From: an uncultured Bacteroidales bacterium
Lineage (GTDB): Bacteria; Bacteroidota; Bacteroidia; Bacteroidales; Muribaculaceae
DNA length: 64,000 nt
Reading direction: 5' to 3'
NCBI GenBank assembly: GCA_902785925.1
Contig: CADAAI010000010.1
Span: forward strand, 1-64,000
Part shown: positions 8,266 to 16,904 of the stretch, one piece after another
Position numbering within the stretch: the first letter of the stretch is position 1
How the letters are laid out: each line of letters opens with the position of its first letter
Translations under genes and position numbers: made by a program
Notes under the pieces: model-generated
Database searches by the model: none
Told to the model about the DNA's origin: nothing
What the model saw: only the letters and a program-made list of their open reading frames with translations

Positions 8266-8445
8266 TTACTTAGCAGGCTCCCACTTGCAGCGCACGGGCG
8301 ATGTGATAGCACCCTCTTTTTTCAACTCGGCAAATGCCTTGTCAACAACCTTGCGGTCGAGACCTGTGAGCTCTGCCACCTTGCCTGCAGCCAAAGGCAC
8401 ACCTGCCTTGCGCATAGCTTCCAATACTTGCTCTTTAGCTTCCAT
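8266..8445 (-). CDS. Small winged-helix-like DNA-binding protein (59 aa)
   Basis: A 59-codon gene starts MEAKEQVLEAMRKAGVPLAA and continues GKVAELTGLDRKVVDKAFAE, LKKEGAITSPVRCKWEPAK. The middle has the helix-turn-helix order of a minimal winged helix (recognition helix near DRKVVDKAFAELKKEG) with a short C-terminal wing. Similar small transcriptional-regulator-like proteins are common in Bacteroidales, but no target is known. It has its own -7 box upstream and its own terminator downstream. It is divergent from the AraC gene. Confidence 0.82.
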   Translation of the reverse strand: MEAKEQVLEAMRKAGVPLAAGKVAELTGLDRKVVDKAFAELKKEGAITSPVRCKWEPAK

Positions 8446-8494
8446 ATCTTTTTAAATTATATATGTTAATAAAATTGTGTTTGTTTTGATGCTG

Positions 8495-8502
8495 CAAAAT
8501 TA
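8495..8502 (-). promoter_or_regulatory. -7 box of the winged-helix gene
   Basis: TAATTTTG on the minus strand lies 49 bases before the ATG. No clear -33 element is seen at the usual distance. Confidence 0.5.
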
Positions 8503-8577
8503 CAGCGTTTTTCTTCTATAAACACTATTTTTTCAAAACCAATGATTATCCCAAACGAAACAAATGATATTTTTTAT

Positions 8578-8585
8578 TATCTTTG
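8578..8585 (+). promoter_or_regulatory. -7 box of the araC-type gene
   Basis: TATCTTTG lies 18 bases before ATG 8604. This also argues against a start at the upstream TTG, which overlaps the box. Confidence 0.6.
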
Positions 8586-8603
8586 CAGCAAAAATCAATC
8601 AAC

Positions 8604-9482
8604 ATGCCAAATCTTAATGAAATCAGCCAAACCCACTTCAAGATGCTTGAGCGTGAGACTTGGGACAAAAAGCTCACTTGTGCACTTACCAACAAGCAGT
8701 TGACCATGATCTCCAACGAACTCTCGGGAGCCCTGAACTGGTACAGCTTCACACTTGTGACCGAGGGATACATTATACTTGACAACGGAGGTGGTGAGAT
8801 GATCTTCACTCCCAATGAAATGTTTGTATTCTATCCAGGCAGCCCCATCTACATTCACGAGACGAGCGATGATTATAAGGGGATTTGCCTCATCATCGAC
8901 GAGCAGATGGCACACGACACACAGGCATTTCGCAATCTCATCAAGGCCTCGGTGATACCTCTTTCTAATTATGGAAATTCCAAGGTCACTCTATTGCCCG
9001 ACGACGCCCAGCGACTACAGTCGCTCATGCTCCTTATCAGGCAATATATCATGCAGCCTTTATCACTAAAAAGTGAGATTTTGGAGCATCTCTACTCGGT
9101 TTTCATCAACGATCTCATCAGCATCCAGTCATTTGAGAAAACAAGACTTTCCATGTCACGACAGAGCGAAGAGATTTTTGTCTCATTCTACACTCTACTC
9201 ACAAACAACTACCTCGCGCATCGTGACCTGTCATTCTACGCCGACAGCCTCTTCATCACCACCACCTACCTATCAAGAATAGTGAAACAAATAACAGGCC
9301 GCACCGTGATGGAATGCATCAACGAACTGCTTGCTATGGAAGCCACTCGACTGCTCAAGTCAACAGCTCTCACCGTCGAGCAGATTGCCGACCAATTGCA
9401 CTTCGCCACCAGCGCCTCGCTCGACAAGTTCTACAAACGAATGCGCGGCACAACCCCACTCTCGGTGCGACGCAATCTGTAA
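8604..9482 (+). CDS. AraC-family transcriptional regulator
   Basis: The protein has 292 residues. The N-terminal half looks like a cupin sensor domain (GYIILDNGGGEMIFTPNEMF, FYPGSPIYIHE). The C-terminal third has the paired helix-turn-helix of AraC/XylS regulators (DLSFYADSLFITTTYLSRIV, then TVEQIADQLHFATSASLDKF and YKRMRGTTPLSVRR). It is divergent from the redox genes and may control them, although no operator could be identified. The start at 8604 is chosen from the promoter position. The effector is unknown. Confidence 0.92.
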   Translation: MPNLNEISQTHFKMLERETWDKKLTCALTNKQLTMISNELSGALNWYSFTLVTEGYIILDNGGGEMIFTPNEMFVFYPGSPIYIHETSDDYKGICLIIDEQMAHDTQAFRNLIKASVIPLSNYGNSKVTLLPDDAQRLQSLMLLIRQYIMQPLSLKSEILEHLYSVFINDLISIQSFEKTRLSMSRQSEEIFVSFYTLLTNNYLAHRDLSFYADSLFITTTYLSRIVKQITGRTVMECINELLAMEATRLLKSTALTVEQIADQLHFATSASLDKFYKRMRGTTPLSVRRNL

Positions 9483-9513
9483 AGATTGGTCAGTTTAAGG
9501 GGCAAAAAACATG

Positions 9514-9540
9514 GGGAATCTGAATGCGTTCAAATCCCCC
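9514..9540. terminator. Possible terminator between convergent genes
   Basis: GGGGAATCTGAA and TTCAAATCCCC form an imperfect hairpin around TGCG. It lies between the AraC gene and the convergent esterase gene. The following T run is weak. Confidence 0.4.
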
Positions 9541-9571
9541 AAATAATTAAATGTCAAAAAAATAGTGCTTG

Positions 9572-10531
9572 CTACTTGCTCTGCTTGAAGAGCCAGTCAC
9601 GCACGGCGGCGATTTTGTAGCCGTAGTCGAACGAAGCGTTATGTTCCATGCCGCCGCGGGCACCATCGGGCAACACGCTTCCCGTTTCCCACTTGACGAA
9701 ATTGACGTTGCCACCTTTGGCAATAAGTTCTTGCGCAAGCCGCTCTTGTTCCTGTGCAGGCAGTTTTGCGCTCCACGATGCCGAGTCGACACGCGCATTA
9801 TTTTGTGTGAGGACAGTAGCCAAATCTTTCATTCCGCCATAGGCCTTAGCATCACCACCAGCCACGATATAGAAGAACTTCTTGTTGCCAAAGTCCTGCA
9901 TCTTCGACGTGTCCCACTGGCTGCTCACAAAGAGCGAAGCAGCAAACACATCGGGGTGAGTGATATTGAAATAGAACGACATCATGCCGCCCATCGACTG
10001 GCCGGTGGTGTAAAGTCTATTAGTGTCGACTGGATAGTCCTTGATAATCTGCTCGAGCAGACGCATTGTCATTTCAACCTCGTCGGTAGTGCTCCAATCG
10101 TCCTGCACTGCCCAGTCGGTATACTGTGGCACAAGCACGAAGCAAGGATGCTCGCGCTGATCGCGCGATGAGGCAAACTCCAGTGCCCCATATCCCTGGG
10201 TGAGAGGCGCCGTCACCTCCTTGCCTACTGTGCTGGCATCGGCCATGAAAAGCACTAACGGCAATTTGTGGTCGGCATCGCATCCTTCGGGAACCATTAA
10301 ATTATACTCCATCGTCTTCCCTGTTTCTGGGTCTTTAAAGGTAAATTGCTTAAATTTGTCCAGAGCATCTTTTTTCAATGTGACAAACGCGCTGTCGGCA
10401 TCTTTGTTTATTTGCATTCCTGCACCATGACGACCTCCACGCATTCCATTTTTCATTCCGCCCTGTTCACGCTGGGCACAAGCAGTCAAGCACATCAGCC
10501 CTATTGCCATAATTAACAATATCTTTCTCAT
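9572..10531 (-). CDS. Lipoprotein alpha/beta hydrolase (esterase, PHB-depolymerase-like)
   Basis: This 319-residue protein has a lipoprotein signal (LMCLTACAQ, lipidated Cys18). A Gly/Met-rich linker follows (GGMKNGMRGGRHGAGM), then an alpha/beta hydrolase domain. The nucleophile elbow is TTGQSMGGMMSF, with Ser in GxSxG. The fold also shows LPLVLFM and VPQYTDW, and the likely catalytic His is in GGMEHNASFDYGY. Family members of this shape hydrolyse esters, for example of cinnamic or acetyl groups on plant polysaccharide. It is anchored in the envelope. It stands alone and carries no carbohydrate-binding module, so its substrate is open. Confidence 0.85.
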   Translation of the reverse strand: MRKILLIMAIGLMCLTACAQREQGGMKNGMRGGRHGAGMQINKDADSAFVTLKKDALDKFKQFTFKDPETGKTMEYNLMVPEGCDADHKLPLVLFMADASTVGKEVTAPLTQGYGALEFASSRDQREHPCFVLVPQYTDWAVQDDWSTTDEVEMTMRLLEQIIKDYPVDTNRLYTTGQSMGGMMSFYFNITHPDVFAASLFVSSQWDTSKMQDFGNKKFFYIVAGGDAKAYGGMKDLATVLTQNNARVDSASWSAKLPAQEQERLAQELIAKGGNVNFVKWETGSVLPDGARGGMEHNASFDYGYKIAAVRDWLFKQSK

Positions 10532-10602
10532 GATTCAAAAGTTTGGTTCTATTAATTCTCTACTATCTCACCCAACTCAATTATTAGCCAAGTGAGCCAT
10601 TG

Positions 10603-10610
10603 CAAAGATA
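10603..10610 (-). promoter_or_regulatory. -7 box of the esterase gene
   Basis: TATCTTTG on the minus strand lies 71 bases before the start codon. The upstream element is not at the ideal distance. Confidence 0.45.
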
Positions 10611-10720
10611 CTATTTTTTCCAATACCTATGTGGCAATGAGATTGATAAAAAAACCAACAACTGCATCAATCTTAAGTAATATTAGTTGTTGTGGGCCTA
10701 TTTTTTGCTCATTTAGTGAC

Positions 10721-10728
10721 TATTTTTG
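10721..10728 (+). promoter_or_regulatory. -7 box of the AAA ATPase gene
   Basis: TATTTTTG lies 17 bases before ATG 10746. No matching -33 element is visible. Confidence 0.5.
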
Positions 10729-10745
10729 CAATAAAACAATTAACT

Positions 10746-11468
10746 ATGGAAAAAGAAAATATTTATCTCAATCGCATCTTTAATAAGCACGAGAGGCAGG
10801 AGCGGGAGCAATATCCTTTTTCGATTCCTGTAATTGCAAACTTCAAAGAACTGGTTTTCAACAAGTCGGTCACCTACATCGTGGGGCCTAACGGTTCAGG
10901 AAAATCTACGTTGCTCGAAGCAATTGCCATGCTACTGGGAATGAATCCTGAAGGTGGCACTCGCAACTTTAACTTTCGCACAGTCGATTCCCACTCATCG
11001 CTATGGGAAGAACTAGGAAAAGGCATGGGAAGCCTCTCGTTTGAGGACACTTTCTTCTTCCGAGCCGAGAGTTATTACAACGTGATTTCCGAGATTGACC
11101 GCCTCGGAGTCACCAAATATTACGGTGGCAAGAGCATCCATGAGCGTTCGCATGGCGAGGGTTTTATGGCATTGATTCAGAATCGTTTGCAAGGTAGGGG
11201 CATTTATATCTTTGATGAGCCCGAAGCGGCACTCTCTTTTGTAAACCAACTCGCCTTCCTCTGCTGGATTAAAGAAGTTGTTCAGCAAGGAGCACAAATT
11301 ATCATCTCGACCCACTCACCAGTAGTCCTATCCTACCCTGATGCCTGCATTTATGAGATAGAAGAAGGATATCTACATCACAAGAGCTATAACGATTGCA
11401 GCGTCTACCGCGACCTCCACAACTTTATCCTCAACCGTGAACTCTATCTCAAGCAACTAGGGCTTTAA
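10746..11468 (+). CDS. AAA-family ATPase (ABC-like, AAA_21 type)
   Basis: The protein has 240 residues. The Walker A motif is VGPNGSGKSTLLEA near residue 50. A signature-like region is IHERSHGEGFMALI, where SHGEG replaces LSGGQ. Walker B and the switch are IYIFDEPEAALS and IIISTHSP. The order and motifs match predicted ATP-binding proteins related to the RecF/SMC and Old nuclease ATPase group, without a coiled coil or TOPRIM domain. There is no membrane partner nearby, so it is not a transporter component. The start at 10746 follows the -7 box. Its function is unknown; a stand-alone regulatory or repair ATPase is likely. Confidence 0.88.
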   Translation: MEKENIYLNRIFNKHERQEREQYPFSIPVIANFKELVFNKSVTYIVGPNGSGKSTLLEAIAMLLGMNPEGGTRNFNFRTVDSHSSLWEELGKGMGSLSFEDTFFFRAESYYNVISEIDRLGVTKYYGGKSIHERSHGEGFMALIQNRLQGRGIYIFDEPEAALSFVNQLAFLCWIKEVVQQGAQIIISTHSPVVLSYPDACIYEIEEGYLHHKSYNDCSVYRDLHNFILNRELYLKQLGL

Positions 11469-11470
11469 GT

Positions 11471-11542
11471 GTGAGTCAAGTGAGTCAAGTGAGTCAAGTG
11501 AGTCAAGTGAGTCAAGTGAGTCAGGTGAGTCAGGCGAGTCCA
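11471..11542. repeat. 9-bp tandem repeat, eight units
   Basis: GTGAGTCAA is repeated five times exactly (11471-11515). Two units of GTGAGTCAG and one of GCGAGTCCA follow. It begins two bases after the ATPase stop codon. It has no spacers and no long unit, so it is a minisatellite and not CRISPR. Confidence 0.97.
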
Positions 11543-11680
11543 TGTTTTCACTAAAAACAAATGTAACTAAAGCAAAGGCATTTGTTTTCTGCATTGTGTT
11601 TTGCCTTTTGGATAAACCTTGTTAACAAGTTTTTCTTTATTTATAGATGTGTAAGTGCGCCGTAATTCAGGTTAAATTTG

Positions 11681-11688
11681 TATATTTG
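11681..11688 (+). promoter_or_regulatory. -7 box before the membrane protein / ileS run
   Basis: TATATTTG lies 32 bases before ATG 11721. A second match, TAAATTTG, directly precedes it at 11673-11680. Confidence 0.55.
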
Positions 11689-11720
11689 CAAATTATTTTA
11701 GGGACCAACCGTCTATAATT

Positions 11721-12212
11721 ATGGATTATCAACTGATAGCCAACATATTACTAGCCTTTTCGAGCTTCTATGCACTGGTTGTGATGCTTAAAGGTGATTT
11801 GCTCACGCTAAAGGGCAAAGACTACAACAACAAGCAATTCATGGCCTGGTTGCAAGAGAGCGACGAAAGCTACAGTACAAAGCGTATAGTGCCCATGGCT
11901 GCTCTGGTAGCATGTGCCACACCCTGGGCGCGCGAATCGTGGATGGTAGTCCTGATTCTCGCCGTTGCAATGGCAACACTTGCATCGACAATCCTGCTCA
12001 GCAAGCGAAAGGATCTACTGCAATGCGACAAGCGCACCACCGCAATTCTGCTTACTATCATGGCTGTAGTTGCTGCTTGCGCCATCTCTCTATTCACAGC
12101 TCGCTTCTCGCTCGAGGCTGGCATGCTGCTGATGCTTTTCACAGCATTCTCCTATGTTCTCGTGTTAGGGGTTAACTGGATAGCGAACTTACTCACAAAG
12201 AAAAATCAATAA
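11721..12212 (+). CDS. Small integral membrane protein of unknown function
   Basis: I do not recognise this 163-residue protein. It shows four hydrophobic segments: the N-terminus (IANILLAFSSFYALVVML), a pair around residues 70-90 (VVLILAVAMATLASTILL), one near 110-125 (AILLTIMAVVAACAISLF), and the C-terminus (GMLLMLFTAFSYVLVLGVNW). It has no catalytic motif. It ends 22 bases before ileS on the same strand, so the two are probably co-transcribed. Confidence 0.8.
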   Translation: MDYQLIANILLAFSSFYALVVMLKGDLLTLKGKDYNNKQFMAWLQESDESYSTKRIVPMAALVACATPWARESWMVVLILAVAMATLASTILLSKRKDLLQCDKRTTAILLTIMAVVAACAISLFTARFSLEAGMLLMLFTAFSYVLVLGVNWIANLLTKKNQ

Positions 12213-12234
12213 ACTTACATTCTATAAAATCAAA

Positions 12235-15200
12235 ATGAAGAAATTTAACGAATACAACAAGTTCAATCTTTCGGACATCAACAAGGAAGTCCTGAAGAAA
12301 TGGGACGAAGAAAACGTGTTCAGAAAGAGTATCGAGGAACGCGACGGAGCACCTGCTTTTGTTTTCTATGAAGGTCCTCCCAGCGCCAACGGCATGCCTG
12401 GCATCCACCATGTGATGGCACGCACCATCAAGGACATCGTGTGCCGCTTCAAGACAATGCAGGGCTACCAAGTACTGCGCAAAGCCGGTTGGGACACCCA
12501 CGGACTGCCAGTGGAGCTTGCCGTTGAGAAAGCTCTGGGTATTACCAAGGAAGATATTGGCAAGAAAGTTAGCGTCGATGAGTATAATGCCACCTGCCGC
12601 AAGGAGGTGATGAAATACACTAAGGAGTGGGAAGACCTTACCCACAAGATGGGCTACTGGGTTGACATGAAACACCCTTACATCACCTACAAGAACAGCT
12701 ACATCGAGTCGCTGTGGTGGTTACTTAAGCAGCTATATAATAAAGGTTTGCTCTACAAGGGCTACACCATTCAGCCTTATTCTCCTGCTGCTGGAACAGG
12801 CTTGAGTTCTCACGAGCTCAACCAGCCCGGCTGCTACCGCGACGTGAAAGACCAGACAGTCACTGCCGAATTCACCGTTGTTGACAACGGCCATAAGGTG
12901 CTTGAGGCCATCAAGGATGCCGCCGACGAGAAGTTCCGCGACAACCTGCGCATCCTCGCTTGGACCACTACCCCTTGGACACTGCCAAGCAACACGGCGC
13001 TGTGTATCGGCCCCAAGATTGACTATGTTGCAATTGAGAGCTACAATCCATATAACGGAAACCCCGCCATCTACCTGATGGCAAAAGCACGTGTCGATGC
13101 CTATTTCAAACCCGAAGGCGCCGAGAAACCTCTCGACGAGTACACTCCTGGCGACAAGGTAATACCTTACAAGGTGATTGCCGAGTTCAAGGGTACCGAC
13201 CTGCTCAACATTAAGTACAAGCAGCTCTTCCCATGGGTTAAGCCCGTTGACAAGATTGACGACAAAATTGTGGGCAACGACAACGGTTTCCGCGTAATCC
13301 CTGGCGACTACGTTACCACCGACGACGGTACTGGTATCGTGCACATCGCGCCTACCTTTGGTGCCGACGACGCCCATGTTGCTAAGGAAGCTGGCATCCC
13401 AGCTCTTTACATGATCAACAAGAAGCTTGAGACCCGCCCAATGGTTGACCTCACCGGTAAATACTACAACATCGAGGACCTCGATGAGGACTTCGTAAAG
13501 AACTTCGTAAACGTTGACCTCTACAAGGAGTATGCTGGAGCATGGGTTAAGAATGCCTACGACCCCAAGTTCACTGTAAATGGCAAGTACGATGAGGAAG
13601 CAGCCAGCAAGGCCGAGGACCTCAACATCTATATGTGCATCCGCATGAAGCAAGAAGGTACTGCCTTCAAGATTGAGAAGCATGTGCACAACTATCCACA
13701 CTGCTGGCGTACCGACAAGCCAGTGCTCTACTACCCACTAGACAGCTGGTTCATCCGCTCTACCGCTCGTAAAGAGCGCATGGTGGAACTCAACAAGACC
13801 ATCAAGTGGAAACCCGAGCACACTGGTACCGGACGCTTTGGCAAGTGGCTCGAGAACCTTAATGACTGGAACCTGAGCCGCAGCCGCTACTGGGGTACCC
13901 CACTGCCCATCTGGCGCAGCGAGGACGGTGAAGAAAAATGCATTGGTAGCATCGAGGAACTCTATAACGAGATTGACAAGGCCGTTGCAGCAGGCATTAT
14001 GGGTGGCAACCCATTCAGGGACAAAGGTTTCGTGCCTGGCGACTACAGCGAGGAAAACTACAACAAGATTGACATCCATCGCCCCTATGTTGACTACATC
14101 ACCCTCGTTAGTGACAGTGGCAAGCCCATGAAGCGCGAACTCGACCTCATCGACGTATGGTTCGACAGCGGTGCAATGCCTTATGCTCAACTGCACTATC
14201 CATTTGAGAACAAAGAGCTCGTTGAAGAGCGTAAATTCTATCCTGCCGACTTCATTGCCGAGGGTGTAGACCAGACCCGCGGATGGTTCTTCACATTGCA
14301 CGCTATCGCCACTATGGTGTTCGACAGCGTAGCGTTCAAGGGTCTCATCTCCAACGGACTTGTACTCGACAAGAACGGAAACAAAATGAGCAAGCGCTTG
14401 GGCAATGCGGTCGATCCATTCAAGACTATCGAGGACTATGGAAGCGACCCATTGCGCTGGTACATGATTAGCAATTCGTCGCCCTGGGAGAACCTGAAGT
14501 TCGACACTGCAGGAGTTGAGGAGGTTGCACGCAAATTCTTCGGTACCCTCTACAACACCTACTCGTTCTTTGCACTCTATGCCAACGTTGACGGATTCGA
14601 TCCCGCAGCACCTCAGGTGCCCATCGAGAAGCGTCCCGAGATTGACCGCTGGATAATCTCACTGCTCAACTCTCTAATTAAGGAGGTTATCGAGCAGTTC
14701 AACGATTACGAGCCCACTCGTGCAGCTCGCGCCATCAGCGAGTTTGTGAGCGAGAACTTGAGCAACTGGTATGTGCGCTTGAACCGCAAGCGCTTCTGGG
14801 GCGGAGAAATGAACGAAGACAAACTCGCCGCCTACCAGACTCTTTACCAGTGCCTTGAGACCATTGCTCGCCTCATGGCTCCAATCTCGCCATTCTACAG
14901 CGACATGCTCTATCGCGACCTTACCGGCAGCACCAAGTCGGTACACTTGATGCTTTATCCAACTGCTTGTGAGAGCGTTATTGACCGTGATCTTGAGCAC
15001 CGAATGGCAATGGCTCAGAAGGTAACCTCAATGGTTCTGGCACTGCGTCGCAAGAAGAACCTCAAGGTGCGCCAGCCTCTTACCTCAATCATGATCCCTG
15101 TTACCGACGAAGCACAGCGCGCTGCTATCGAGGCCGTGAGTGACCTCATAACCAGTGAGGTGAATGTCAAGGGCATCAAGTTTGTTGGCAACGATGAGGG

Positions 15201-15732
15201 CATCCTTGTCAAAAAGGTGAAACCCGACTTCAAGAAGCTCGGCCCAAAATATGGCAAGATAATGAAGGCCCTTGCCGCACAACTCACCACCATGTCGCAA
15301 GCCGACATCCTCAAGCTTGAGCAGGATGGTAGCATCAAACTCATGGTTGGCGACCAAGAAGCCGTAGTTGATACCACCGACGTGGAAATCATCAGCGAAG
15401 ATATCCCTGGATGGCTCGTTACCAACGAAGGTAACCTCACTGTGGCTCTCGACATAACAGTTACCGACGAGCTACGTCGCGAGGGTATGGCCCGCGAGCT
15501 GGTCAACCGCATTCAAAACGTGCGCAAGAGCAAGAACTTCGATATCACCGACAAGGTGATTGTTACCATCAATCCCGATGATCGCATCAACGATGCTATC
15601 GAAAGCTATGGCGACTACATCGCCCGCCAAGTGCTTGCCGTGGCAATCAATGTAGAGCCTGTGGAAGGGGACAATGCTATCACCCTCGACATGGACGGAT
15701 GGGATCTCAACATTAAAGTAGAAAAAGCTTAA
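12235..15732 (+). CDS. ileS: Isoleucyl-tRNA synthetase (IleRS2-like, GIHH motif)
   Basis: The 1165-residue class I synthetase charges tRNA-Ile. Its active-site signature, normally HxGH, reads GIHH at residues 56-59 (within GPPSANGMPGIHHVMART), so the first and third residues are swapped. The KMSKS loop is KMSKR at residues 717-721. WDTHGLPVE, the editing-domain segment TTPWTLPSNTALCIGP and VWFDSGAMPY are all present. The length and motif style match the eukaryote-like IleRS2 clade, which tolerates mupirocin. The C-terminus lacks the Cys-rich zinc segment of E. coli IleRS. It leads a same-strand run with the dksA-like gene and lspA. Confidence 0.97.
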   Translation: MKKFNEYNKFNLSDINKEVLKKWDEENVFRKSIEERDGAPAFVFYEGPPSANGMPGIHHVMARTIKDIVCRFKTMQGYQVLRKAGWDTHGLPVELAVEKALGITKEDIGKKVSVDEYNATCRKEVMKYTKEWEDLTHKMGYWVDMKHPYITYKNSYIESLWWLLKQLYNKGLLYKGYTIQPYSPAAGTGLSSHELNQPGCYRDVKDQTVTAEFTVVDNGHKVLEAIKDAADEKFRDNLRILAWTTTPWTLPSNTALCIGPKIDYVAIESYNPYNGNPAIYLMAKARVDAYFKPEGAEKPLDEYTPGDKVIPYKVIAEFKGTDLLNIKYKQLFPWVKPVDKIDDKIVGNDNGFRVIPGDYVTTDDGTGIVHIAPTFGADDAHVAKEAGIPALYMINKKLETRPMVDLTGKYYNIEDLDEDFVKNFVNVDLYKEYAGAWVKNAYDPKFTVNGKYDEEAASKAEDLNIYMCIRMKQEGTAFKIEKHVHNYPHCWRTDKPVLYYPLDSWFIRSTARKERMVELNKTIKWKPEHTGTGRFGKWLENLNDWNLSRSRYWGTPLPIWRSEDGEEKCIGSIEELYNEIDKAVAAGIMGGNPFRDKGFVPGDYSEENYNKIDIHRPYVDYITLVSDSGKPMKRELDLIDVWFDSGAMPYAQLHYPFENKELVEERKFYPADFIAEGVDQTRGWFFTLHAIATMVFDSVAFKGLISNGLVLDKNGNKMSKRLGNAVDPFKTIEDYGSDPLRWYMISNSSPWENLKFDTAGVEEVARKFFGTLYNTYSFFALYANVDGFDPAAPQVPIEKRPEIDRWIISLLNSLIKEVIEQFNDYEPTRAARAISEFVSENLSNWYVRLNRKRFWGGEMNEDKLAAYQTLYQCLETIARLMAPISPFYSDMLYRDLTGSTKSVHLMLYPTACESVIDRDLEHRMAMAQKVTSMVLALRRKKNLKVRQPLTSIMIPVTDEAQRAAIEAVSDLITSEVNVKGIKFVGNDEGILVKKVKPDFKKLGPKYGKIMKALAAQLTTMSQADILKLEQDGSIKLMVGDQEAVVDTTDVEIISEDIPGWLVTNEGNLTVALDITVTDELRREGMARELVNRIQNVRKSKNFDITDKVIVTINPDDRINDAIESYGDYIARQVLAVAINVEPVEGDNAITLDMDGWDLNIKVEKA

Positions 15733-15806
15733 TAACACCAAGGTTGGCAAGGCCTGCGCCGTTGCCAACCTTGACTACAACTGAACAACATAAATAACTT
15801 GATATT

Positions 15807-16193
15807 ATGGCAAAAGAACAAGAAAAAACTCGCTACAGCGACGAGGAGCTACAAGAGTTCAAGAAATTGATTCTTGAGAAAATCGAGGTCGCAAAATCCA
15901 ACTACGACCAGCTGATGGCAAGAATTCAAGCCGACGAGTCGAAAAACAGCTTTAACATGCTTGAGGAAGGTGCTGCAACTCTCGAGCAGGAAGAGGCTAG
16001 CCAGCGCGCAGCACGTCAACAGGACTTCATCAAGAAGCTACAGGCTGCTCTTGTGCGCATAGAAAACAAGACCTACGGTGTGTGCCGCGTTACCGGCAAA
16101 CTCATTCCCAAGGGTCGCCTCATGGCAGTACCTCACGCCACTCTCTCGGTCGAGGGAAAGGAAATTGAGCAGGAGCTCAAGAAGAAACGTTAA
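15807..16193 (+). CDS. DksA/TraR-family protein with degenerate zinc finger
   Basis: This 128-residue protein begins with a coiled-coil hairpin (SDEELQEFKKLILEKIEVAK to about residue 85). It then has a DksA-type finger region reading YGVCRVTGKLIPKGRLMAVPHAT. Only the first Cys of the usual four zinc ligands is present: the second position is Thr, and the distal pair is missing. I recall that Bacteroidota homologues commonly look like this. DksA-type proteins enter the RNA polymerase secondary channel and modulate transcription. It lies between ileS and lspA (15-base gap), an arrangement that points to one operon. Confidence 0.9.
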   Translation: MAKEQEKTRYSDEELQEFKKLILEKIEVAKSNYDQLMARIQADESKNSFNMLEEGAATLEQEEASQRAARQQDFIKKLQAALVRIENKTYGVCRVTGKLIPKGRLMAVPHATLSVEGKEIEQELKKKR

Positions 16194-16208
16194 GGCCGTT
16201 TAGCTAAA

Positions 16209-16889
16209 ATGAAGAAAATATCAAACGGCTGGCTGGCAACTATAATTATCGCCTTAGCCATCATCATTGACCAAGTAACAAAAATCTGGGTCAAGACTCA
16301 CTTCTTCTATGGCGAACAGGTCGAAGTGGCTTCGTGGTTCAAGATTGCGTTCATCGAGAACAACGGAATGGCCTTTGGCATGGAATTGGGCAGCAAAGCC
16401 ATTCTCACATGGCTGCGCATCATTTTCTCGATTCTCTTTATCTACTATCTGGTTAAAATCAGAAAGAGAACCGACCTGCCAAAAGGCTTTGTAGCATGTG
16501 TCGCACTTATTACTGCCGGAGCAATAGGCAACGTTATTGACTGTATCGCTTACGGTCAGCTCTTCAACGACCCAATGCCACCCGAAGTGGCACAATTCTT
16601 GCCTAGCGAGGGAGGATATGCATCGCTGTTTAACGGGAAGGTGGTAGATATGCTCTACTTCCCACTTGCCGAGTGGGACTGGCCACAATGGATGCCAGGC
16701 ATTGGAGGTAAGCACTTCCTTTTCTTTGAGCCTATCTTTAATGTGGCCGACGCTTGCCTCACCACCAGCATTCTCGTGCTCATCATCTTCTACAACAAGT
16801 TTATCACGAGCGACAAGAAAAACGACAAGACCGAAGACGATAAAGACGAAACTAACGAAGCACAAGAGTCTGACTCCACCAACATATAA
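16209..16889 (+). CDS. lspA: Lipoprotein signal peptidase (SPase II)
   Basis: LspA cleaves prolipoproteins before the lipidated Cys in the inner membrane. The 226-residue protein has four membrane segments. The family blocks are IIDQVTKIWVKTHF, ENNGMAFGM, GAIGNVIDCIAYG with the first catalytic Asp, and FNVADACLT with the second. It is longer than E. coli LspA, because of an extra loop near residues 115-165 and a charged C-terminal tail (DKKNDKTEDDKDETNEAQES). It lies 15 bases after the dksA-like gene and 15 bases before a lipoprotein gene. The many lipoproteins in this window are its expected substrates. Confidence 0.97.
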   Translation: MKKISNGWLATIIIALAIIIDQVTKIWVKTHFFYGEQVEVASWFKIAFIENNGMAFGMELGSKAILTWLRIIFSILFIYYLVKIRKRTDLPKGFVACVALITAGAIGNVIDCIAYGQLFNDPMPPEVAQFLPSEGGYASLFNGKVVDMLYFPLAEWDWPQWMPGIGGKHFLFFEPIFNVADACLTTSILVLIIFYNKFITSDKKNDKTEDDKDETNEAQESDSTNI

Positions 16890-16904
16890 TCCTCTTATTA
16901 TCAC

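Noticed and set aside
11471..11542. Possible CRISPR array
   Set aside because: The unit is only 9 bases with no spacers between copies, and no cas gene is near.
12733..13701. Minus-strand open frame (322 codons) opposite ileS
   Set aside because: It is a codon-bias shadow of the synthetase gene with no recognisable domain.
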